Part shown: piece by piece, positions 33,991 through 44,837 of the stretch | How positions within the stretch are numbered: position 1 is the first letter of the stretch | Layout of the letters: every line of letters starts with the position of its first letter | Origin: Campanula takesimana | Taxonomy: Eukaryota; Streptophyta; Magnoliopsida; Asterales; Campanulaceae | DNA length: 64,000 nt | Assembly: GCA_026119855.1 (NCBI GenBank) | Contig: JAOWBW010001597.1 | Coordinates: 184,494-248,493 of the forward strand | Direction: 5' to 3' | Made by a program: the position numbers and the translations under genes | Notes under the pieces: model-generated | The model's input: only the letters and a program-made list of their open reading frames with translations | What the model was told of the DNA's origin: nothing | The model's database searches: none

Positions 33991-34142
33991 AAGAAAATGT
34001 CACTTTAGTACCTTTAATTTGAAGAAAAAAAGAAGGCACAAACTACAATTTTTTTTCTATTTAGACCCTCGTTATATTTTGTGAAATATATAATATGGTA
34101 GTATCATTTTGGCCCCCTTTCCAATCTTTTTTTTATGATAAG
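33991..34142. other. AT-rich spacer after the minisatellite
   Basis: No feature recognised. Confidence 0.4.
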
Positions 34143-34372
34143 TACTCTCTCCGTCCCATTTGAAATAAGACTTTGGGTCAACTAATTGCACTTTGATTAA
34201 TTATTTGAATAAAAAAACTAATGAAAATCTAAAAAATGTAAGAGTATCATTAATCGTGATACAGTAGGAATTTTTTGAATTTTCATTATGGTCATTATTA
34301 TTTATCAAATTAATGGTCAAAGTTCAATCAATTGGCTCAATGTCTTATTTCAAATTGGACTGAGGCAGTATA
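34143..34372. mobile_element. Stowaway-type MITE
   Basis: CTCTCTCCGTCCCATTTGAA at the left, TTCAAATTGGACTGAGGCAG at the right, TA flanks. Confidence 0.8.
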
Positions 34373-34454
34373 TCTTTCCATCCAAACAATCTTGACTCCC
34401 TTCTCAAAACTTCTTGGCTTCATCACTCTCTATAGACCATTACGGAGTATATAT

Positions 34455-34711
34455 TACTCCCTCTGTCCCGGAATAAATGTCATACTTTCTATTTTCGTTT
34501 GTCCCAAAATAAATTTCGCCTTACCAAAAATAGGGTATGAAGTTTGGTGATCTTCTTATACTACCCATTGTAATAGGCACAAGCATTCCAATACCATATG
34601 AGGTGTCACTCTATCCATATGAATATGATTGGGGCAATCAAGGAAACACAAACAAAATCTAAAAAACATTGACTTGTCGACTATGATATTTATTCCGGGA
34701 CAGAAGGAGTA
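34455..34711. mobile_element. Stowaway-type MITE
   Basis: CTCCCTCTGTCCCGGAATAA and its complement TTATTCCGGGACAGAAGGAG (one base changed), TA flanks. Confidence 0.88.
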
Positions 34712-34794
34712 GTCAACTTGCTTCTTAAGTGTTGCTCAAAATCATATTTCTCGTGTTTACAGAATTCTGACTTTGTTTGGTTATGATTTTTCAG

Positions 34795-34887
34795 GGACTT
34801 GTTTTACTCATAATCCTTATATCAGGCCTTTGCTGCATGATGAGTATAGACACCCCAACAAGGTTTGAAGCTCCCATTGATTCTTGA
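34795..34887 (+). pseudogene. Orphan terminal-exon-like piece of a membrane protein
   Basis: Follows ATTTTTCAG and is open for 30 residues to TGA: a hydrophobic stretch (GLVLLIILISGLCCMMSI) then DTPTRFEAPIDS. It looks like the last exon of a small membrane protein, but no upstream exon is visible; MITEs and the minisatellite lie upstream. I cannot name the parent gene. Confidence 0.35.
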
Positions 34888-35296
34888 AACTGCTTCTATG
34901 AAAACACGAACTTCTGGGTTGCACTGCTGGCAATATTACTCACCGATTGGTTCTGAAACTTATTTCGCACTTACAATTTTAGCAGATATAGTCTTGTATG
35001 ATTTTGTTCACTCGGACGAATTGGGAGCATAATATTCGTACCATAATATTGTTGCATCGAGTTTTCTATTTTGTTGATGTATATTTTGGATGATGTATTT
35101 TAATGGTTCATGTATCATCATCATCTTTTCCCATAGCTGGAAGTGGTCAGGAATATTTTTCACTCAAATTGGAGCAACAGGGGAGCTCCAATTTGACTAG
35201 GCTGCATGTTAACATCTTCTGCCCTGTCAATATTACATACTGTAGATCCACTTTCCATTTGAGTAAGAATAGTCTTTGAATTTGTACAAAATTCAG
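34888..35296. other. Sequence after the orphan exon
   Basis: AT-rich, no second gene signal; may be an old 3' untranslated region. Confidence 0.3.
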
Positions 35297-35299
35297 GAC

Positions 35300-35459
35300 T
35301 CAATAAATCTGGGTTTTTAGGGATTTGCTCTTTCTCTCATAAAGTCCACTTGGACTACCAATATCAATGTCAGAACTACCTTTTCCTCGGACAAGAGCAA
35401 GTGAAGATTTCTCCATTTCATTGATAAAACCTTTCGGAGAAGGAAATGAAACATCCTGC
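35300..35459 (-). pseudogene. Orphan C-terminal exon-like piece, unknown
   Basis: After an acceptor-like CAATGCAG the frame codes DVSFPSPKGFINEMEKSSLA and continues to TGA for about 53 residues, serine- and lysine-rich. Sequence at 35560-35640 on the same strand looks like a leader, so a short gene of two exons is possible. No family recognised. Confidence 0.3.
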
Positions 35460-36259
35460 ATTGAGGGACTATTTTTAAATACAATAAAAATTGAAACAAA
35501 GCTAGTAAATTTTGTCGTAGAAAATTCAATTACCAATTCCATACAACAATTCTAAAACTTATTGTAAAAGTGAAACCAAAATCAACCAGAGCGGAGCGAA
35601 ATTGTCCCTGCGAACCAGATCTGAACAATTCTAAGGGGGTGACGACTATGAGAAAAAAATCCGCTGGCAGTGCTTTCGTATTATGATGGCTAGGAAGCGA
35701 ATGTCGCCGGAGAATGTTGCGTACCTGGGAATAACTTGTGATGGGGTGTGTTGTCGTGTTTCGTCACAGCAGGAGACGGCCAGTGAGGTTGAGGATACCG
35801 GTGAGGGGCTGGGACGCGTGAGACGATGGGGCTCGGACGGCTCACCGACGAGGGTAGGGCTTGGAAGCCGACGAGGATGGAGGCTAGGGCACGTGTGAGA
35901 TAGACGAGAGAAGAGAATGTTTTTTTTTAAGAGAGAACGGAAAAGCAACGCAAATGAGGAAGGTAAGGGTTTACATGTTTTAGGGTTGGGTGGGAGGGGT
36001 AATTTCGGGATTACAGCATTTCATTAAAAGAACCAAGGACTTAATGGAAATTAGTGTTCTATCTAGCGGACCCGAACGAAATAAACAAAATTATTTGTCC
36101 TATTTAATAATTTTGTTTTGTTTAGAGGATTTTTGAGAAATTTTTCCAAAAATATACAAATATCATTCACTTATTTACGATATTGCCACCACATTCACTT
36201 GTTTATGATATTGACACCGCTCTCCTAGCACACCTCTTTACTTAGCTAGGACTAGTAAT
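35460..36259. other. GC-richer stretch, no gene supported
   Basis: 35640-35930 is GC-richer with open frames on both strands, but without recognisable motifs; it may be the first exon of a lost gene. Confidence 0.3.
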
Positions 36260-36528
36260 TACTCCCTCCATCTCAAAATAGATCTCGTTTTGGAGTGTTT
36301 CACACATATTAAGAAATATCATTAATGCATGTGAACAAGTCCCAAATACCCCTAAAGTAATTCAACTACCTAGGTAATTAAATGGTTAGGTAAGAGACAG
36401 TCCACTATCATTATTAAGGGTATAATTGGTATAAAGCAATAAAAAAACTTTGAAAATAGTGAAACGATAAGTATTTTGGGACAAAATTTAACTCCTGAAA
36501 CGACATCTATTTTGAGGCGGAGGGAGTA
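36260..36528. mobile_element. Stowaway-type MITE
   Basis: CTCCCTCCATCTCAAAATAG and ATTTTGAGGCGGAGGGAG, TA flanks. Confidence 0.85.
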
Positions 36529-36573
36529 TTCTAATGTTGGTCTATTGCTTTGTCGTTGAAGCTTAACTATAGT

Positions 36574-36742
36574 ATACCAAATAACTTGTTCTGATGGTAT
36601 CCAATATTAGTTTCCATAGTGGTAGGAGTGAGTTCGAATCCTGTTAATTACGTGTGCTAACCTATTTATAGGCCATTTGATGTAGCTTAGGAGCAATTTA
36701 TCTATCATTAATAAAATAAAAAAACTCAATTTTTTTTAAAAA
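36574..36742 (+). mobile_element. tRNA-derived SINE, diverged copy
   Basis: Related to the copies at 60 kb: GGTATCCAAT near the A box, GAGTTCGAATCC as B box, then CTATTTATAGGCC and an A-rich tail. TSD of 16 bp with one change: GAAGCTTAACTATAGT (36558-36573) and GAAGCTTAACTTTAGT (36743-36758). Confidence 0.8.
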
Positions 36743-36988
36743 GAAGCTTAACTTTAGTGATGGAAAAGTGCACGTTTGCGATTCTATAGTACATTGCTTG
36801 TCTACATCACTACATGATTTAGAGTACATAGCTGAATCAACATTATAAAAACAAAATTCTTTAACAATATACTCTCACGGGCTTCAACATTAAATCAAAA
36901 ATAAAAGCATTCAATCACAACCTAGTAGCCTAGCCTACTATGTCGAAGACTTACAAATACCGGCTAGATAGGTAAAAACTTTTAGATT

Positions 36989-37341
36989 TGATAAAGTTTG
37001 AGGTTCCATTCCAAAACCAATTGGCTATGGGAGGAGTGACCCCGGATCTTTATATAGTCAATACTTAGCTAGTTAATTCCTGATGTGGGATAACAGTATC
37101 TAACACGCCCCCTCACGTATAGCCGGGCTTTGCCAAGGCTTACAACGTGGACTTGTTACGGGTGGCGCGGAGCAACATCGTGGGCCGTTGGGCCTGCATA
37201 TGTTACGGGTCAGCTCTGATACCATGATAAAGTCTGAGGTTCCATCCCAAAACCAATTGGCTATAGGAGGAGTGACTCTGGATCTTTATATAGTTAATGC
37301 TTGGCTAGTTAATTCCCGATGTAGGATAACAATCTCTAACA
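36989..37341 (-). mobile_element. TRIM (miniature LTR retrotransposon), 353 bp
   Basis: Two direct LTRs of 117 bp (36989-37105 and 37225-37341, about 12 differences), TGTTAG...TTATCA on the minus strand. Next to the right LTR is the primer site TGGTATCAGAGC for initiator tRNA-Met (37224-37213); next to the left LTR is a purine run GTGAGGGGGCG. The internal part is 119 bp and non-coding. ATTTG occurs at both flanks but overlaps the LTR ends, so the TSD is unclear. Confidence 0.85.
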
Positions 37342-38042
37342 ATTTGACTAGTATTTAAACTATGATGGAGAAACAAAGAGCTGAAGGGGGTGAGTTCCAA
37401 GAAAGACGAAAAGGAATATGGGAGGAGGAAAAGAGAATGTCAAAGGGAGGAGGTGATGGTGGCTTGCCATTAAATATGGCTTAGATGACAATAAAGGTGT
37501 AGGGGGTGGAGGACAGTGGTTTGGGGGCGCCGGGGAAGCATGAGAAGAGATACATAGAGAGAACATCACATGCAAGAGATTGAGTGCGTCTGTAAAAGAT
37601 CTGTTTCGCGGCGGTCGACTGCCATGTTGTCATAAAAAAAGATGAACAGTCTGTAACGGGTGTGGGCGGGAACGGGGTGTCGGGGGAGGGGAAGAGAGGT
37701 GAAGGAGAGAGTTTGTAGGGGTAGAGAAAGGGTTTGTAGATATAGTGAAAAAAATCAGATTGTGAGGGGAGATACATTTTATTTTATTTTAGGGTGAAGG
37801 GGTATTTTTGGTATTTAATACTATTATCAATCATGAAGGGGTGTTTGAGGAATTTGAATTGGTTTAATAAATTAGACCAGATTTAATGAGAATATTTGTC
37901 CTATTTATTCCTTAAAGGTTACATGGTGAACCTTAAGGGAATATCCTCTATTAATTTCTCGTTATTCGAAAAGTCGTGAAAAGCCCATACTTTTTTGCAT
38001 GTCAAAGTTGGCCTCCTCTACGACTCTACCTAAAATCTCTAA
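37342..38042. other. Purine-rich stretch
   Basis: G- and A-rich on this strand (37360-37770); open frames on the other strand are low-complexity Pro/Ser/Phe and have no motif. No gene supported. Confidence 0.4.
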
Positions 38043-38522
38043 TACTCCCTCCATCTCACTATGTTTGACCACTAGACAAAATTTCGTAGTTTAAGAAGCT
38101 TCAATTAATGAGAAAATTTTGGCGGAAACTAGTTTCCCATAAGTTATAAAAAGTCTTGTTTTTATAGGGGTTAATGTTTAGGGTTTAAAGTTTAGGGTTT
38201 AGGATTTAGGGTTAGGGTTTAAGGGTTAAAAAGTTGACTTTTTATAACTTATGGAGGAATTAGTTTCCCCCAAAACCAACTCTCAATTAATACCTTGTTC
38301 AATTTTTATATTTTCTATTATACTCTTCTTTAATATTAATTAGGATGCATGTATATGAGAATATGTGCCTTGTTTTTATACCAACTAGTATTAATTATTA
38401 AACTTAAATAAGGGTATGATAGGAAAATAATGAATAAATTTACATTGGTTTTATAAGTGGCCAAACAAAATGAGACAAATAAAAATAGAAATGTGGCCAA
38501 ACATAGTGAGACGGAGGGAGTA
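38043..38522. mobile_element. Stowaway-type MITE with a nested inverted repeat and telomere-like core
   Basis: CTCCCTCCATCTCACTATGT and ACATAGTGAGACGGAGGGAG, TA flanks. Inside at about 38115-38275 an inverted repeat (AACTAGTTTCCCATAAGTTA and TAACTTATGGAGGAATTAGT) encloses TTTAGGG-type repeats. Confidence 0.85.
38165..38230 (+). repeat. Telomere-like TTTAGGG repeats
   Basis: Five to six degenerate copies of the plant telomere unit GTTTAGGGTT between the arms of the inverted repeat. Confidence 0.75.
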
Positions 38523-38770
38523 ATACTCTTTTTGAAAAAAGTTTGTCACATTTTAATTTTTTATGATTAATATAAATGAATTTTTATCAAGCATTAGTGT
38601 CAAACTAATGATCACAATGAAATTTAAAAGAATATTATTGATAAATCACTTAATGATTTGTCAATACAATTTTTAGAATTTAAATAAAATGAGAATGATA
38701 AGATAGACATCAATGTTTAGTCAAAAGTTTACCATAAAAAATCAAAATAGGACAAACTTTTCAGAGAGTA
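38521..38770. mobile_element. Stowaway-like MITE directly next to the previous one
   Basis: ACTCTTTTTGAAAAAAGTTT and AAACTTTTCAGAGAGTA with TA at both ends. Confidence 0.65.
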
Positions 38771-38920
38771 TGATACTCTCCTCTCGAATTAGTTAGCAGT
38801 TAGTACCGAATATTTACGTGCGATTATTTGTTAGAAATTTCGTTATCATGATTAACTTTTTACTTTTTTTTGTTAGTTAAATTTTTTACTTATCTTATGC
38901 TGATAAAAAAATTAAATTAA

Positions 38921-39498
38921 TATTCCATTCATCACAGTTTAAAGTTCTTACTTTCCTTTTTGGTATGTCCCAGTTTAAGGTTCTTAGTTGCTTTATTTCT
39001 TAAATGGGTAATGACGAATAGTGTTTTGGACATCATGTTCCTCATAAAGTTCATACTCCCTCCGTCCCATAACTATCTGGACAAAATGGGTTGTGCACGG
39101 GAGTTAAGGGATGGATAGTAGTGGGTTGTTGTTGTGAGTGTAAAAAGTGAAGTAGGAGAGAGAAAGTGTGGTAGGGAATAGTAGGTTGATTGGTGTTGTG
39201 TGTATAAAAGTAAAGTAAAAGAGAGAATGAGTGGGAGAAATAGTAAAGATTCTTTACTATTTTAAGGAAGTGTAACTTATCAATGGGACGCCCAAAAAGG
39301 AAATTTGTCCACATAGTTATGGGATGGAGGGAGTATATTACAAAAAATCATCACTTACCCATCTACTTTTCACCCACTTGCTTTATGAATGGACAATTAT
39401 ATCCTTCACATACTACTATTCTTGACTCAAATTTGTCTTGGTTCCTTAATAAGCGTGTAAAATCAAACTAAGAACCTTAAACCGGAACGGAGGGAGTA
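38921..39498. mobile_element. Stowaway-type MITE with another copy inside
   Basis: Same family as 42158 and 42480 (GTCCCAGTTTAAGGTTCTTA inside, CTAAGAACCTTAAACCG near the right end). Left end degenerate. Interrupted by the MITE at 39054. Confidence 0.75.
39054..39335. mobile_element. Stowaway-type MITE nested in another Stowaway
   Basis: CTCCCTCCGTCCCATAACTA and TAGTTATGGGATGGAGGGAG, TA flanks. The uninterrupted sister at 42158 has TTCATATATTACG at this site, so the empty site is known. Confidence 0.9.
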
Positions 39499-40510
39499 TC
39501 ATTTTTAATTCAAAACAAAGACAGACATACTAGTTCCTCCGTTTCAATTTCAAGTTCACAGTTTCGTTATTGGTCGTTTTAATTTAAGTTTCGCCCTTAA
39601 AAAAGTAAACAACATTGTTTTGGACAACTTTGTCCTTTTTTCATAAAGTTGAAAACTTAATTTTTTTTTACAACTACTACTTATTCTTTGTCCATTTGCA
39701 TCACAAATAGTGCATTGAACAATTATAACTTCACCTCACTTTATTTACTTACCCAGTTTACTCTTAAATGTGAACACACTTTTCTAAAATGAAATAAATA
39801 TGTTCGTTAAGTCTCAATTTGTTTATATTCTCTCTTATTATCATAGAATAAATCATACATAAATTTTTTCTAATTTTCTAATCTTAGCCCCATTTGGGTA
39901 CACATTTCCTTCCAAACGAAGATAAGAATGTTGTAGCACTGTTTACTTCTTTCATTGAAAAGGGCTATGTGTCCCATTACAAAACAAAAAAAAATTAAAA
40001 AAAAGCAAACCTTAGCACTAATCTACCATTCTCTATAATCTATGTTTTATTTAATTGACCATTTTTTTTTCTTTCCACATATGAGAAATATTACCCATCA
40101 AAACCAAAAAGCATAAAACCAAAAAGCACTAGTATTACTATTAGCTAACAAAATCATGTGGCTTAAAACCTTCAAGTGAAGCGAATTTCGTTATTGTAAA
40201 CTAACTTTTATCGAACATTCATTCAAATTTAAGACTTTGTTAAATTTGTCCAATATTCATATTACTAGCCAAAATAGAAGAATATTTTTCATATTAATTA
40301 TCACAATTTACTCCACAAAGATATGTGAGCAAGTGCACACAAAATAAATTTACAAACAAGAACAAAAAGTCTAAAAACACAAATGCAAAAGAACCTCCAA
40401 GGGACATTTAGAGACTAAAAACTACTAATTTACTACTTACTTATGTCTCAAAATAAATGACCATAAATATTTTTGGTTATTCATTTTAAGACAGAAAAGT
40501 GTAGTATAGT
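39499..40510. other. AT-rich sequence downstream of the GH17 gene
   Basis: A degraded MITE may lie near 39535-39860 (TTCCTCCGTTTCAATTTCAA). A short inverted pair TTATGTCTCAAAATAAATGA / TCATTTTAAGACAGAAAAGT is at 40441-40500. No gene. Confidence 0.4.
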
Positions 40511-41692
40511 CTAACTAAAATTAATATCATAAGCTTTCACCCCATCAACACCAAAAATCCCAAAATGTTTCTCAAACTCAGGTCCACTCTTTTCATTCTC
40601 ATCGTACAAATCAAACAAGAAAACCTCAACGCCGGCGCCGGGCCTTTTCGGCGTCCCAACATTATTCAACCCCCTCCTCACAACATTCACATTATACGCC
40701 ATCGCATTCTCAATACTAGCCGCGTCACCGCCTCCCGTCGGCCACCCGGTCTCCGACACCACCACCGGAATCCCCACAAACCCTTCTCTCTCCATGGCGT
40801 AAACAAACGAATCAATCGTTTGATCGAACAAATTGTCGTACACCAAGTTCATGTCATTCAAAGTTGTTGATGGTCGGAACAAGGCGGAGTCAAGTGAGAC
40901 GTATTGTGGGCTGCCGATGTAGCTGAAATAAGGGTAGACGTTGACCATCAATGGAGATCCGGTGTTGATTAAGAACTGTAGTAGAGGGATTAAAACGGGT
41001 AGGATTGTCGGGTCGAAAGATCCGGCTGATGGTGGGTATGAACTGGAAAGAATTGAAGCTGCGTGGGATGATGAAATCTTGATTGTTTGAGAAAATCCGA
41101 GTTCTTGAATAGCTTGGTGGAGGTTGTTAATGGCGGGGAGGAGATGGGGGATGTAAAATGTGTCTTTGAGGAAGATTTCATTTCCGACGGCTAAGTATTT
41201 GACTTGGGTAGGGGAAACGTAGGTGAATATGTTTGATTGGAGCCAATTTTTGGAGAAATCGACGTCGCCGGCGGCTAAAGAAGGGAGGATTTCGTTTGGG
41301 ATGCCGATCATGAGCTCGATTCCGGTGCCAGAAAATGGTTGAAGGGCTTCTGGGTTGGGGTTGAAGAGACGAATTCTTGAAATTCCGTTTGATTTGATTA
41401 AGTTGACGGCGGTTGATGGCGGAGGGAGGTTGTTGGCGACTCGGCCATAGCAGAGTCCTATTGGTGCAGCAGCTGCATGAACAGGGGAAAACAGAGATTA
41501 GAAATTTCAAGACAAGGGAATGCTAAAACTGTAAAAATAAGGGAAACCAAAGATTATTATCAAAAATAAAATAAAATAAATACAAAAAGTGGGTTGATTT
41601 ATACCTATTGAATGTGGAAGAATGGTAAAGAGAGAGAATAGAGTGTTTAGAGAGAGAAAGAGAAGTTGAAGTTTCATTCTTGATGTAGCCAT
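40511..41692 (-). CDS. Glucan endo-1,3-beta-glucosidase, GH17
   Basis: Two exons on the minus strand: 41692-41605 (29 codons plus one base) and 41472-40511; intron 41604-41473. 349 residues. Residues 1 to about 30 are a signal peptide (LLFLSLNTLFSLFTILPHSI), so the enzyme is secreted. The mature domain opens APIGLCYGRVANNLP and has the two catalytic glutamates of GH17: Glu128 in YLAVGNEIF (proton donor) and Glu270 in VVVSETGWPTGGG (nucleophile). It ends FGVDGVKAYDINFS, with no CBM43 domain and no GPI signal. It cuts beta-1,3-glucan such as callose or fungal wall glucan; defence or development cannot be told apart from sequence. Confidence 0.92.
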
Positions 41693-41728
41693 TGATGCAA
41701 AATCCAGTCTTTAGTCTCTAGACAATTG

Positions 41729-41736
41729 TATTTATA
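41729..41736 (-). promoter_or_regulatory. TATA box of the GH17 gene
   Basis: TATAAATA on the minus strand, 37 bp before the ATG, which would leave a leader of only about ten bases unless transcription starts elsewhere. Confidence 0.5.
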
Positions 41737-41943
41737 ATGAAATTGCATTTGATTTATGTATTGAGTAGAGAAAATGAAAATAAAAATTATGTATTGAGTA
41801 GAGGTGTTAGGTACTTGAATTTGGTCAGGTTTTGGTTAAAAAATGGTTCATAGTTTATTGCTTGAATATATTTTTAGTACTCCATCTTTTAAAATACTTT
41901 GTCACACTTTCATATATTATCTTTAAAAAAAAAAAGAAAAGGA

Positions 41944-42086
41944 AGTCTTGTGTGAGACGGTCTCACACATGAGACATATCTCCACGAGAATAGAAATGAG
42001 CTTGTACCGCCCCGCTCATAGGGGTAAACCATTACTCTCCCAACGAGACCTGTCTCAAGTGTGAAACTGTCTCACACAAGTTTTTG
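41944..42086. mobile_element. Small repeat with TIR CTTGTGTGAGACGGTCTCAC
   Basis: Starts with AGTCTTGTGTGAGACGGTCT and ends with its complement; another copy is at 51903-52040 in the same layout. No clear TSD. Confidence 0.65.
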
Positions 42087-42157
42087 TCTATCTTAAAATA
42101 AAAATAAGTGTCAAATTTTACAAACATTAATATAGTCTGAAGTATATAAATTTTTAC

Positions 42158-42455
42158 TACTCTCTCCGTCCCAGTTTAAAATTCTTACTTTTCTTTATGG
42201 TATGTCCCAGTTTAAGGTTTTTAGTTACTTTCTTCCTTAAATAGCAAAGTATAAATAGTGTTTTGGACAATCTTGTCCTCATAAGATTCATATATTACGA
42301 AAAAACCATCACCCACCCATCTATTTTTCACCCACTTGTTTTATGAATGGACAATTATATCCTTCACACACTATTATTGTTGACTCATATTTGCCTTGGT
42401 TTCTTAATAAGCGTGTAAAGTCAAACTAAGAACATTAAACCGGGATGAGAGAGTA
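42158..42455. mobile_element. Stowaway-type MITE
   Basis: CTCTCTCCGTCCCAGTTTAA and TTAAACCGGGATGAGAGAG, TA flanks. It is the uninterrupted sister of the copy at 38921. Confidence 0.88.
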
Positions 42456-42479
42456 TGTTACAACCAATATATAAATAGA

Positions 42480-42797
42480 TACTCCCTCCATCCCAGTTTA
42501 AGGTTCTTACTTTCTTTTTTGGTCTGTCCCAGTTTAAGGTTCTTAGTTGCTTTATTCCATAAATGGAAAAGAATGCATAGTGCTTTTTAAGATTTTGCCC
42601 TCAAAAAAATTCATTTAATTACAAAAAAATCATTACTTACCAAACTTACTTTACCCATTTGCTTCATGAATAGTATTTTGGACATTTATATCCTTCACTT
42701 TCTACTTTTGGTTGACTCATTTCCTTTGTTTTTGCCTTAGTTTCTTAATAAGCGTACATAGTCTAACTAAGAACCTTAAATTGAGACGGAGGGAGTA
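42480..42797. mobile_element. Stowaway-type MITE
   Basis: CTCCCTCCATCCCAGTTTAA and TTAAATTGAGACGGAGGGAG, TA flanks; same family as the preceding copy. Confidence 0.88.
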
Positions 42798-43209
42798 GTA
42801 AAATTTAGTAAAAGTAACAAATTAATTGTGACTGAATGAACGAGTAATTCATTTGTTAAATGGTTGATTTGGTTGTGTTGCTTTATGTTGGGATTTGTTT
42901 TGATGTAAGTAGCCGTTAACACGTTAAAACTTTCAAAAGAGAAGTCGGTGGTGGTGAATGATGTGTAAAGAATAAATAAGTACAAGTGCTTTTACTTTAT
43001 TCTTTGTGCCATGTGCAGATTTGAGGGGGAGATTTGGGCTCATAGAATGGGTTGTTTTTTTGACCAGATTTAAGATGGTCTTAAAGGCCTTCAGGATTTA
43101 TAATAAGCCCTGAAAGATTTTGATCGGTTTCTCCCAAAGGTTTTGATCTGTTAGTTGAAGGCCTTCTCAAGCTAAAGACTTACAAGGCCCACTAGTAAGT
43201 GGCCTACTT
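42798..43209. other. Intergenic sequence
   Basis: AT-rich with a short ATTTGAGGGGGAGATTTGG purine stretch near 43020; no gene seen. Confidence 0.4.
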
Positions 43210-43216
43210 TATGCAG

Positions 43217-43332
43217 CAGTGTTCTAACGTCCGTATAGGCCGCCTAGGCGCTAAGCGTTCATAAAACGCCTAAGTCCCGCTTAAGCGCTGCTGCGGCGCC
43301 TACCGACCGCCTAGCGCTTTTTAGAACTTTGC
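43217..43332. mobile_element. Small TIR element with GCCTAGGCGC core, 116 bp
   Basis: Flanked by TATGCAG (43210-43216 and 43333-43339). Inner GGCCGCCTAGGCGCTAAGCG recalls the dimer at 19277, so the two may belong to one family. Confidence 0.6.
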
Positions 43333-43458
43333 TATGCAGTATGCACTATCAGTCCCGAAATGATTCTCTTATCTATCCTTTTTTTGTTATTAATATAAAG
43401 GTACATTAATTAATTATTTTAGTTAAATTAGTTATCATAATAAATATCTAAAATTCAT

Positions 43459-43737
43459 TACTCCCTTTGTCCCTAAATGAGTATCCATTTTCAAGAAATC
43501 TTTGTCCCAAAACTGAGTGTCTTTTTTTAGCATAACTTTGTCCCTAAATGTTTTTTTTTTTTTTCCGATTTTTTTTTCACCGGTCTCTTTATATGTGCAA
43601 AACCAATGTTTTGAAAGGAGATTACAAGATTATATATGAATCTTTGCCACCAAAGTGTACAAAAAGTTGTCATTTTCAGTTGTCCCTTAAAATGAAATTC
43701 GGACACTCATTTAAGGACAGAGGTGATATTAAATAGT
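43459..43737. mobile_element. Stowaway-type MITE
   Basis: CTCCCTTTGTCCCTAAATGA and TCATTTAAGGACAGAGGTGA, TA flanks; same family as 57127. Confidence 0.82.
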
Positions 43738-43745
43738 ATTTATGA

Positions 43746-44192
43746 TACTCCCTCCGTCAGAAAATACTTATAGTTTAAGGGTTTGAAGCTTGTCTTAAAA
43801 TATTTGTAGTTTTGCTACTACCTAACATGTTTAGCATTGTTTACCAAATAATATACGTTTATTTATAATTATGTAGTTGTCTTTAAAAATACATTTAATC
43901 ACCTAGGTAATTAAAATATTCTAAAAGTATTCAGTCTATTAGATATGCATTAATAATTTGTGGAAATCTCGAGAAAACTTGTTTTACACTCGCTTTAGTG
44001 TAAGATCCTGTTTTCATCTTTTAATTTTAATGTAAAACATAATCTCTTAATGTAAAACATGTTTACAATTTTTTTAGTGTAAAACATGTTTTACATTAAA
44101 CAAGTTTTTAATAAGACTGATTCTAATTATTTTTCTTAATTTAATATGAGTGAATATTTTAAAATTACAAGTATTTTTGGATGGAGGGAGTA
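43746..44192. mobile_element. Stowaway-type MITE, 447 bp
   Basis: CTCCCTCCGTCAGAAAATAC and GTATTTTTGGATGGAGGGAG, TA flanks; contains TGTAAAACATGTTTTACA-type subrepeats. Confidence 0.8.
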
Positions 44193-44214
44193 TATTTAGG
44201 GTTGGTCTCCTGTA

Positions 44215-44700
44215 AAACGCGTTTTTTCCTAATGGTTAGGAAAAACGTGTTTTTTAAAACCTCCCGAAGACTTTATATTGATATCCAGAAGACTTTATAC
44301 TGATATCTAGGACCCTTCTGACTATCACTTTCAAAGGTTCTGGCTATTAATCTCATATCCAGAAGGCTTTATATTGATATCCAGAACCAGAGAACCCTTC
44401 TGGCTATCACTTTCAAAGGTTCTGGCTATCAATTCCAAAGGTTCTGCTATCAATCTCATATCCAGAAGGCTTTATATTAATATCCAGGACCCATCTGGCT
44501 ATCACTTTCAAAGGTTCTGGATATCAATCTCATATCCAGAAGCCTTTATATTGATATCCAGAACTGTTGAGAAGTTCCGATTACTTAAAAAAATGTCACC
44601 GCGTTTTTTTAAAAACACGGTTTTCCTAAGCGTTTGGAGAAACGTGTTTTTTCCAAGATTTTGCGGTATACTTATGGTTAGTTTGATTGAATTACGATTT
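44215..44700. repeat. Degenerate tandem repeats between inverted ACGTGTTTT motifs
   Basis: From 44264 to 44570 units of about 90 bp with CATATCCAGAAGGCTTTATA, TTGATATCCAG and CACTTTCAAAGGTTCTGGCT recur about four times. Both sides carry AAAACGYGTTTTTT inverted stretches (44213-44260 and 44598-44655). Confidence 0.7.
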
Positions 44701-44837
44701 TTTTTTAAAAAAAAATACTCCCTCCGTCCCGGAGTAAAAGTCTCACCCCCAATTTGCACGCTTATTAATAAATATTGGATGTGATGTAAATGTTGTGAGT
44801 GTAAAAGTAAAGTATGAGAGAGAATGAGTTGGAGAGA

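Noticed and set aside
37360..37777. Two overlapping open frames on the minus strand
   Set aside because: Low-complexity Pro/Ser/Phe products of a purine-rich stretch, with no motif and no splice context.
38165..38230. A chromosome end
   Set aside because: Only a few degenerate telomere-like units, with ordinary sequence on both sides.
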